Part shown: positions 1 through 5,451 of the stretch, piece after piece
Layout of the letters: each line of letters starts with the position of its first letter
Position numbering within the stretch: position 1 is the first letter of the stretch
Source: Treponema sp. UBA3662
GTDB taxonomy: Bacteria; Spirochaetota; Spirochaetia; Treponematales; Treponemataceae
Assembly (NCBI GenBank): GCA_002373205.1
Contig: DFJV01000166.1
Span: 1-12,169 of the forward strand
Direction of reading: 5' to 3'
DNA length: 12,169 nucleotides
Position numbers and translations under genes: made by a program
The notes under the pieces: generated by a model
The model's input: only the letters and a program-made list of their open reading frames with translations
Databases searched by the model: none
Told to the model about the DNA's origin: nothing

Positions 1-5
1 CCCTT

Positions 6-1397
6 ATGAGCGATATAAAAAACAGAGAAACTTTAGGCACAAGGCTGGGCTTTCTTTTGCTTTCCGCCGGATGTGCAATTGGTCTTGGAAATGTTTGGCG
101 CTTCCCCTATATTACAGGAATATACGGCGGAGCGTCTTTTGTCCTTATCTACCTAGTTTTTCTTATCATACTGGGACTTCCGGTAATGCTTGCGGAATTT
201 GCAATTGGCCGGGCTTCCAAGAGGGGCGTTGCAAGGGCATTCAAGGAGCTTGAACCCCAGGGCAAAAAGTGGCATATCTACGGAAACTTTGCCATTGTTG
301 GAAACTACCTGCTTATGATGTTCTATACGGTCGTTGCAGGCTGGTTCCTTAAGTATTTCTACCAGATGGCAAGCGGTCAGCTTTCCGGCATGTCTAGCGA
401 ACAGGTTGCATCTACTTTTAAGGCAACCACAGGTGACCCCCTTACGCTTATCTTCTGGATGGCTCTTGTAATCGTCATTGGTTTTGGTACCTGCTTTCTT
501 GGCCTAAAGAATGGTGTAGAAAGAATCACAAAAATAATGATGTCTGCCCTTTTTGTAATCATGATTGGTCTTGCAGTCTACTCCTTTTTCTTGCCGGGTG
601 CATCTGGCGGCTACAAATGGTACCTAATGCCAGACTTTGGCAACGCAATGAAAGACGGTATCTGGCCACTGCTTTATGCTGCCATGGGACAGGCTTTCTT
701 TACGCTTAGCCTTGGTATCGGTTCAATGGAAATATTCGGTTCGTATATCGGAAAGGACTATTCGCTTACCGGTGAATCACTCCGCGTAATAGGGCTGGAC
801 ACCTTTGTGGCAATTTTTTCCGGGCTTATTATCTTTCCCGCAAGTTTCGCTTTTAGAGTTGAACCTTCATCCGGGCCTGGACTTGTATTCCTTTCGCTTC
901 CCAACGTATTCAATTCCATGGGCGCAGTACCCGGCAGAATATTCGGCACACTCTTCTTCCTCTTTATGTCTTTTGCAGCCCTTTCCACGGTAATCGCTGT
1001 ATTTGAAAACATTGTGGCCTTCCCAATGGACAAGTGGAACTGGTCTAGGAAAAAGTCTGTTGCGGTAAACTTTGTGCTGGTAACAATTCTTTCCATACCA
1101 TGCGCGCTTGGCATGAATGTCTGGAAAAAAGTCAGAATCCTGGGGCTTTCAATAGACGGCTTTGAAGACTTCCTCGTAAGCCAGAACCTTCTTCCGCTTG
1201 GCTCGCTGATTTTTATCCTCTTCTGCTCATGGAAGTACGGCTGGGGCTGGGACAAATTCATTGCAGAAGTGAACACAGGCAAGGGGGTAAAATTCCCCAA
1301 CAACAAGGTCATAAAATTCTACATCAAGTTTATTGCCCCGGTTATCATTGCGGCGGTATTCATTGCTGGCTACATTGATTTGTTTGGAAAAAAATAA
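6..1397 (+). CDS. Na+-dependent amino-acid transporter, NSS/SNF family
   Basis: This 463-residue inner-membrane protein should be a sodium:amino-acid symporter of the neurotransmitter:sodium symporter family (LeuT fold). The TM1 signature GNVWRFPY lies at residues 28-35, where the unwound helix contributes substrate and Na+ contacts in LeuT. TM6 carries GQAFFTLSLGIGSM (about 228-241), followed by the extracellular SSGPGLVFLSLP stretch (288-299) and a TM8-like FAALSTVIAVFENIV (323-337). About eleven hydrophobic segments fit the length of the shorter bacterial members. The ATG at 6 begins a normal family N-terminus (ETLGTRLGF just before TM1), but the ribosome site lies outside the window. The substrate cannot be read from sequence; hydrophobic amino acids are usual for the family. 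The gene stands alone, convergent with the regulator at 1803-3083. Family assignment is very secure. Confidence 0.95.
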   Translation: MSDIKNRETLGTRLGFLLLSAGCAIGLGNVWRFPYITGIYGGASFVLIYLVFLIILGLPVMLAEFAIGRASKRGVARAFKELEPQGKKWHIYGNFAIVGNYLLMMFYTVVAGWFLKYFYQMASGQLSGMSSEQVASTFKATTGDPLTLIFWMALVIVIGFGTCFLGLKNGVERITKIMMSALFVIMIGLAVYSFFLPGASGGYKWYLMPDFGNAMKDGIWPLLYAAMGQAFFTLSLGIGSMEIFGSYIGKDYSLTGESLRVIGLDTFVAIFSGLIIFPASFAFRVEPSSGPGLVFLSLPNVFNSMGAVPGRIFGTLFFLFMSFAALSTVIAVFENIVAFPMDKWNWSRKKSVAVNFVLVTILSIPCALGMNVWKKVRILGLSIDGFEDFLVSQNLLPLGSLIFILFCSWKYGWGWDKFIAEVNTGKGVKFPNNKVIKFYIKFIAPVIIAAVFIAGYIDLFGKK

Positions 1398-1422
1398 TTT
1401 GACCGGGGAAATAATTTGACCG
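1392..1422. repeat. Short tandem repeat over the symporter stop codon
   Basis: The 14-mer AAATAATTTGACCG occurs at 1392-1405 and again at 1409-1422, a 17-bp period. The first copy contains the TAA stop of the symporter gene (1395-1397). I see no function; it may be a small slippage duplication. Confidence 0.7.
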
Positions 1423-1802
1423 CTTAGCAAAAAAAATGCCTGCCTCCGCTTTGGGGAGAGGCGTTCCCCCGGAAGCTCTTATAAAAACTTAACCGCCTAG
1501 CGTCGGGGCTGTTCTGAAAGCAATGTCATGCTGAACACGGTTGCTTGCAACCAATTTCAGCATCTACACCATATACAGTGCATAAATTCCGAATCCACAT
1601 TCGTAGCAAGTGCGTGCGAATGTGGCGTAGCAGTTCGGAATGACACTGTGACTTAAACTTTTTGGACAGCCCCTCATTACGCTGCAACCAGTACAGATGC
1701 CGAAACAAGTTTGGCATGATGGCAGATTATCTACAAATCTTGACCAAAGAAAGCATCTGTAAATGCTGGCAGTAACCCCAAAACTGCTTTCCATGTTTTG
1801 CC
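1423..1802. repeat. Convergent intergenic gap with three palindromic elements
   Basis: This gap between two convergent genes holds no credible ORF but several inverted repeats. At 1528-1563 arms ATGCTGAA/TTCAGCAT enclose a second stem, GGTTGC (1539-1544) with GCAACC (1547-1552). At 1576-1648 lies a larger interrupted palindrome with nested arms CAGTG/CACTG, ATTCCGAA/TTCGGAAT and CCACATTCG/CGAATGTGG (1595-1603 with 1617-1625). At 1697-1717 ATGCCGAA/TTTGGCAT is a diverged, opposite-orientation copy of the ATGCTGAA-CTTGT-TTCAGCAT hairpin family found elsewhere in the window. A weak hairpin at 1752-1767 (AGCAT/ATGCT) could help end the leftward transcript of the regulator gene. No classic T-tailed terminator is evident for either gene. 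Confidence 0.7.
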
Positions 1803-3083
1803 TTATTTTTTCTGCCCCTTCTTTTCTTCTTCCTTGTTGGCGTAGTAGGAATCTACCGTACGCTTCATGTCCATTATGTTCTTTATTACGATGCGGTCGT
1901 CGTAAATTGCAATTTTGTTGCGGGAAACATATTTGTTCAGTTCATCGCGGGTGTCGTTAAGGCAAAGGTTTGCATCCTGGGAAATGTCGTCGATTGTGCA
2001 GCTTATCGTGCGCTTCTGGTCTTCCTCGTCCGCACCAACAGGCTTCTGAACTTCCACATACTTTAAGAAAACATCCGCAATGCGAACGCTCCAGTCCTTA
2101 ATACAAAGAATCTTAAGGTCGCGCCTCTGCTCAAAAATACGCTTGCAGACCAGGCGCAGCATGTTCATGGCAATAATAGGATTATTCACAACTACGGAAT
2201 TAAAATTGTCCTTGTTGAACTTAAGGCAGGAAACAGAACCTCTTGCAACGACAGTGGCCTGCCTTGTGCTCTCCTCCAAAAGTTCCATCTCGCCAAAGAT
2301 TTCGCCCGGCTTTACAATACCGTACCTCTTCATGTTGCCGTTGATAAGCTTTTCTACAGCCACCTCGCCGGACTTAACAAAATAGAAAGACTTTGACTTT
2401 GTAAATTCAGAGATAATTACGTCTCCGTCGCTGTATTTCTTTGTAAAGCGGTCAAATACAGGAAGAGAAAACTGCTTTATGGTCTTGCTTTCGTCGTCGG
2501 AAGAAGAAGCAGAAGAATGGCTCTTAAGCTCCATCTCCGCCTGTGAAGAAGCCTTTACGCGGGCCTCTCCCAAAAGCTCCGTAATAGCATCCTTATTGGC
2601 AAGCTCATGAATGTCGCGCAAAAGTTTTTCGCACTGGTAAACCGCAGAAAAATAACGCTCGGAATTAAAATAGGCCTTTGCAATGGCAAACATGCCGTCT
2701 TCCCTGGTCGCAGCGGTATCGCGCTTCTTTAGCAAAGTCTCCGTGCTGTAGTGAAGGGAACGAAGCGAGCGGTTAAAACTGGTAAGCATCTTTAGCATAA
2801 CTTCCCTGTTTGCAGAAAAGCTCTTCTCAAATTCCTGGGGGGTAAGGGCAATAACCTGGCAGTCTGTAACAGCACGGGCCGTATCTGTCCTCTGCTCCTT
2901 GATGAGCGCATTCTTTACGCCAAAAAAGTCCCCCTGCTTAACCTGCTCCTTAATCTCCAACTCCGAAACTATATCAACCGCAGAAAGTTCAACCTTTCCG
3001 TTCTGAAGAATAAAAATCCTGTCGTCCTTGTCTCCAGCAAAAAAAATTATTGAACCGGCCTTGTAAGACATAACTTTTGGCAT
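1803..3083 (-). CDS. Double cyclic-nucleotide-binding-domain regulator with winged-helix C-terminus
   Basis: This 426-residue cytoplasmic protein is probably a Crp/Fnr-like transcription regulator. Residues about 5-115 form a first cNMP-binding beta-roll (AGSIIFFAGDKDDRIFILQNG near the start). Its phosphate cassette reads FFGVKNAL (53-60) and lacks the usual FGE, so ligand binding there is doubtful. A helical, TPR-like segment (GMFAIAKAYFNSERY, from about 130) and a Ser/Asp-rich linker (188-199) follow. The second beta-roll (about 205-319) has a better cassette, FGEMELL (263-269) with Arg274 in TRQATV. Residues about 360-403 fit a Crp-type winged helix. The start at 3083 is chosen because AGAGAGG lies 9 nt upstream and the product begins MPKVMSYKAG; an in-frame ATG at 3176 would add 31 Cys-rich residues that do not look like the domain. 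The ligand and targets are unknown. The gene is transcribed alone. Confidence 0.87.
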   Translation of the reverse strand: MPKVMSYKAGSIIFFAGDKDDRIFILQNGKVELSAVDIVSELEIKEQVKQGDFFGVKNALIKEQRTDTARAVTDCQVIALTPQEFEKSFSANREVMLKMLTSFNRSLRSLHYSTETLLKKRDTAATREDGMFAIAKAYFNSERYFSAVYQCEKLLRDIHELANKDAITELLGEARVKASSQAEMELKSHSSASSSDDESKTIKQFSLPVFDRFTKKYSDGDVIISEFTKSKSFYFVKSGEVAVEKLINGNMKRYGIVKPGEIFGEMELLEESTRQATVVARGSVSCLKFNKDNFNSVVVNNPIIAMNMLRLVCKRIFEQRRDLKILCIKDWSVRIADVFLKYVEVQKPVGADEEDQKRTISCTIDDISQDANLCLNDTRDELNKYVSRNKIAIYDDRIVIKNIMDMKRTVDSYYANKEEEKKGQKK

Positions 3084-3193
3084 ATAGTAAAACCTCTCTT
3101 GCACGGAAGCAGGCAGAAGATACAATCTTCCGGAAAAACAGCATCCGTACTTGCAGCAATACAAATTAAAACTCAAATTTTTATTGCCAACTT

Positions 3194-3227
3194 CTATAAA
3201 AGTTATAGATTAAACAAAATTATAACA
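3194..3227 (-). promoter_or_regulatory. Putative extended -10 promoter and inverted-repeat operator for the regulator gene
   Basis: Read on the minus strand, TGTTATAAT at 3227-3219 is a perfect extended -10 element, with no good -35 box. Transcription would begin near 3212, leaving a leader of about 130 nt before the ATG at 3083. Immediately downstream the inverted repeat CTATAA-AAG-TTATAG (3194-3208) sits over the expected initial transcribed region, where a repressor could act. Autoregulation by the encoded protein is only a guess. Confidence 0.45.
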
Positions 3228-3382
3228 CATGCACTTAAAATTTGCTATATATTTTTGTAAAATGGCTGCGGTGGGTAAGCTAAAGCTAACTCCAATATTA
3301 ATCCCCAAGTTTTTCTGGACGGTACTTTTTTTAGTTCTACCATCCTGTCTTTTGGCTAATCCGACAGAAAGCCTATCGCGTC

Positions 3383-3455
3383 ACCCGCTTTCCAGGGCTA
3401 CGCTTTCGCTCCGGCCCGCCTGCGGCGGTCTGGCTACGCCACCCTTCCAATCGGG
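3383..3455. repeat. Cassette with ends shared, inverted, with 5088-5201
   Basis: The left end ACCCGCTTTCCAGGG (3383-3397) and right end CCCTTCCAATCGGG (3442-3455) recur as exact reverse complements at 5187-5201 and 5088-5101. The interiors differ in length and sequence. Here the interior is GC-rich and contains a CCGCC-TGC-GGCGG hairpin (3416-3428). No protein is credible. It looks like a dispersed non-coding element with conserved termini, left of the hairpin repeats that begin at 3463. Confidence 0.7.
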
Positions 3456-3462
3456 CGTATGA

Positions 3463-3810
3463 CCCAAGAAAATCCCTCCGTGGATTTTCTTGGGTATTGC
3501 AGAAGCCAGAGGCTTCTGCATGCTACTAAGCCGCGCATCCATGCGCTTGTTACTATTTGGCAAGAAAGAGGTAAATATCCATCCGTGGATTTTTTTTATG
3601 ATTGCAGAATCGCTGTGCAATTCTGCATGTTGCTAACCCGCCATCCTTGGCTCGGTATTCATTGGCAAGTACGCATAAGAAAATCCCTCCGTGGATTTTC
3701 TTGGGTATTGCAGAAGCCAGAGGCTTCTGCATGCTACTAAGCCGCGCATCCATGCGCTTGTTACTATTTGGTAAGAAAGAGGTAAATATCCCTCCGTGGC
3801 AAGTACGCAT
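3463..3810. repeat. Hairpin-rich direct repeat: two 123-bp copies and a diverged middle unit
   Basis: Positions 3466-3588 and 3677-3799 are 123-bp direct copies, offset 211 bp, with two visible differences (C3561/T3772 and A3581/C3792). Each copy is a chain of stem-loops: CCCAAGAAAATCC/GGATTTTCTTGGG with loop CTCCGT in copy 1 (13-bp stem, 3463-3494; 10 bp in copy 2), then TGCAGAAGCC-AGA-GGCTTCTGCA (3498-3520, 3709-3731), then GCGCA/TGCGC (3533-3546). Between them lies a diverged unit keeping the same plan: loop ATCCGT (3581-3586) and TGCAGAAT/ATTCTGCA (3603-3627). TGGCAAGTACGCAT closes both the middle unit (3663-3676) and the array (3797-3810). Translated ORFs across this stretch are repeat artefacts. 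Function is unknown. Confidence 0.85.
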
Positions 3811-3846
3811 TACGTTCCCCAGCGTATCGAATAACAAACAACAGTC

Positions 3847-3867
3847 ACCCTGAACTTGTTTCAGGGT
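3847..3867. repeat. Isolated REP-like hairpin (ACCCTGAA-CTTGT-TTCAGGGT)
   Basis: A perfect 8-bp stem with a 5-nt loop, followed by TCTG. It belongs to the same family as the hairpins at 10672, 10734, 11820 and 11952, and inverted at 1697. It differs from those at 10-12 kb only by a T for an A in the loop. There is no U-rich tail, so it is not a classic terminator. Confidence 0.75.
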
Positions 3868-3924
3868 CTGTACCGACACACAACCGCTAACATTTGCACC
3901 AACCTTTTACAAATACTTCCTCTG

Positions 3925-3951
3925 TTGACCACTAGGGCAATTTACTATATC
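3925..3951 (+). promoter_or_regulatory. Candidate promoter for the acetyltransferase-lipoprotein pair
   Basis: TTGACC (3925-3930) matches the -35 consensus at five of six positions. The best -10 candidates are TATATC at 3946-3951 (15-nt spacer, short) or TATCGT at 3948-3953 (17-nt spacer, poor). It lies just after the repeat region and 20-25 nt before the start codon, so position is favourable but the -10 is weak. Confidence 0.35.
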
Positions 3952-3973
3952 GTTAAGAAAAAAGGTGGATTGT

Positions 3974-4564
3974 ATGCTTACTCATGTTGGAACGCAAACG
4001 ATAGAGACAGAACGATTGATTCTGCGCCGTTTTGAATACACGGACATTGATTCAATGCTCCGGAATTGGATTTCCGATGAAAAGACGCAATATGATTACG
4101 GCGAGCCATACTACCCAACCCCAGAGGCGGTTAAGAGTTTATTTGACACAAAGTATATCGTTTCGTATTCAAAGGATGATTATTACCGATGGGCAGTTAT
4201 AGAAAAAGAGTCGGGTGAATGCATAGGGCAAATCGCTTATTTTACGATGGACACAAAAAACCGGCATGGCGAAATTGAATATGTTGTCGGGCCGGCCTTC
4301 CAGGGAAAAGGATATGCCACCGAGATGACAAAAGCGGTCATTGCCTTTGGCTTTGAAAAAATCAACCTGCACAGGATTGAAATAGACTGCCGCACAGAAA
4401 ACGAAGCGTCACGAAAGGTCATAGAAAAATGCGGCCTTACTTACGAAGGGACCTTCCGCGATTTTTTCTGGCGCAAAGACCACTACGAAGGAAGACGGGT
4501 CTTTTCTATACTAAAAGAAGAGTATGAGGAAAAATTCAAGCGGCCTACCACAATATGCGTCTAA
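3974..4564 (+). CDS. GNAT acetyltransferase, RimJ/RimL type
   Basis: A 196-residue cytoplasmic enzyme expected to transfer acetyl from acetyl-CoA to an amino group. The N-terminal TERLILRRF (12-20) is typical of the RimJ/RimL branch. The acetyl-CoA pyrophosphate loop is QGKGYA at 110-115 within VVGPAFQGKGYATEMTKAV. It is followed by the motif-B segment HRIEIDCRTENEASRKVIEK (133-152) and the CGLTYEGTFRDFFWRKDHYE stretch (153-172), which is standard for the group. The ATG at 3974 is chosen because AAAGGTGG (3961-3968) sits 5 nt upstream; an in-frame GTG at 3965 overlaps that site. The acceptor could be a ribosomal protein N-terminus, another protein or a small amine; sequence does not decide. 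The gene ends 14 nt before the next one, suggesting joint transcription. Confidence 0.9.
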   Translation: MLTHVGTQTIETERLILRRFEYTDIDSMLRNWISDEKTQYDYGEPYYPTPEAVKSLFDTKYIVSYSKDDYYRWAVIEKESGECIGQIAYFTMDTKNRHGEIEYVVGPAFQGKGYATEMTKAVIAFGFEKINLHRIEIDCRTENEASRKVIEKCGLTYEGTFRDFFWRKDHYEGRRVFSILKEEYEEKFKRPTTICV

Positions 4565-4578
4565 AAAAGGAGAGCGGT

Positions 4579-5055
4579 ATGAAAAAGAAGCCATATCTTT
4601 TCTTTCTGGTGATTTTTGCGCAGATTTTGCTTGCAAGTTTTGCATCCTGCGATGGGGAAAAGAAAACAAGATACAGAATATGCGTGCAAATATTCAACCA
4701 GAGCGGAAGCAGTTTTTCTGTTTCTACAAGTTACAATGGAAAAGACCGCGATTTTTCCATGCCGATAAAAGATGGTTTTGTATATGTGACAGAACTTGAC
4801 CAAAAGAGCCTTTCTGATTCACAAATTGAGCAGGCTGTAAAAGACGTAAAAATTCAGCTTAAGGAAGAAGACGGAAGCATAGCCGTAAGCAAGACATTTT
4901 CTTTTTCCGACGGCTTTATTGTAAAGCGGGACCAGCAGGATCTTCCTGCAAGGTTTCAAAAGAACGAAATTAAACTTTTTCTTGAACTAACCAAAGGCAG
5001 TAACGGAGAGCTTTTACTTAAACCCACAAAACCAGAAGATGCTGACGACCGGTAA
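4579..5055 (+). CDS. Small putative lipoprotein, unknown function
   Basis: A 158-residue protein I do not recognise. It starts with a basic and hydrophobic leader (MKKKPYLFFLVIFAQ) ending in FASC at 21-24, acceptable under relaxed spirochaete lipobox rules, so Cys24 may be lipid-modified and the protein anchored to a membrane. The mature part is about 134 residues, polar, probably beta-rich (alternating segments such as YRICVQIFNQSGSSFSVS), with an acidic C-terminus PEDADDR. AAGGAG at 4567-4572, 6 nt before the ATG at 4579, fixes the start; an upstream in-frame ATG at 4555 overlaps the acetyltransferase and lacks such a site. Its only neighbour clue is co-orientation with the acetyltransferase 14 nt upstream. 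Export is fairly likely; lipidation less certain. Confidence 0.8.
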   Translation: MKKKPYLFFLVIFAQILLASFASCDGEKKTRYRICVQIFNQSGSSFSVSTSYNGKDRDFSMPIKDGFVYVTELDQKSLSDSQIEQAVKDVKIQLKEEDGSIAVSKTFSFSDGFIVKRDQQDLPARFQKNEIKLFLELTKGSNGELLLKPTKPEDADDR

Positions 5056-5451
5056 ACACTGAGCCATACTTTCCCCACAAGCTTAGCCCCGATTGGAAGG
5101 GCGCGGAACGCGTTGCCGGTGGTGAGGTCCCTGAGCTAGTCGAAGGGCCGAACCTCCGGCAATGGAGTGGGCAGGGCCCCACGGAACCCTGGAAAGCGGG
5201 TAAAAATTGCGTCCTTGCAATTTTTACCCGCAAGTTTTCTTACAAAAACTTGCCACATTTGTATTGCAAAGAAACAACGCGCCGTCCGTGGCGCTGCTTG
5301 TTTGCAGTTCAGGGGAAAAATTGCAAGATGCGGTTTGCATATTTTAACCGCCGGTTTTAATTGCAATATGCTCCAGAAGATGATTCAGAAGGCCATTACT
5401 GCAACTTTATGACACTATCTTTTTTTTCCTATATATTGTATAATTGTTGCC
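5056..5451. repeat. Intergenic hairpin cluster upstream of rnfC
   Basis: No credible gene lies here. The inverted cassette (5088-5201) has ends CCCGATTGGAAGGG and CCCTGGAAAGCGGGT, reverse complements of those at 3442-3455 and 3383-3397. Its interior holds a long interrupted stem, TTGCCGG (5113-5119) with CCGGCAA (5156-5162), enclosing CCCTGAGCTAGTCGAAGGG, an inverted relative of the CCCTTCGACTACG module at 10.6 and 11.9 kb. The next hairpin has perfect 15-bp arms (5196-5210 with 5217-5231) and loop GTCCTT. A stem CAAGTTTT/AAAACTTG follows (5231-5252), then GCGCC-GTCCGT-GGCGC (5279-5294) and AACC/GGTT within GCATAT/ATATGC (5337-5371). The 5196-5252 pair could stop transcription from the preceding lipoprotein gene, though it has no clean U tract. 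Confidence 0.75.
5409..5437 (+). promoter_or_regulatory. Candidate promoter of the rnf operon
   Basis: ATGACA (5409-5414, five of six to TTGACA) is followed after exactly 17 nt by TATATT (5432-5437). A perfect TATAAT also occurs at 5439-5444 but with a 24-nt gap to the same -35. Either choice puts the transcription start about 0-8 nt from the rnfC ATG at 5452, so the message would be leaderless or nearly so. The spacer contains an eight-T run. Confidence 0.55.

Noticed and set aside
758..1312. 184-codon antisense frame opposite the symporter gene
   Set aside because: It is a shadow of a strongly supported membrane-protein gene, with no domain or start signal.
3084..3176. 31-residue N-terminal extension of the cyclic-nucleotide-domain protein
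   Set aside because: The extension is Cys-rich and unlike the domain, while the ATG at 3083 has a good ribosome site.
3381..3879. Open frames of 79-108 codons on both strands in the repeat gap
   Set aside because: They translate the hairpin repeats, duplicate each other with the repeat, and lack ribosome sites.
5196..5231. Riboswitch or leader attenuator for rnf
   Set aside because: The perfect 15-bp stem lies some 220 nt upstream of rnfC and before the likely promoter at 5409-5437, and no alternative antiterminator pairing is evident.
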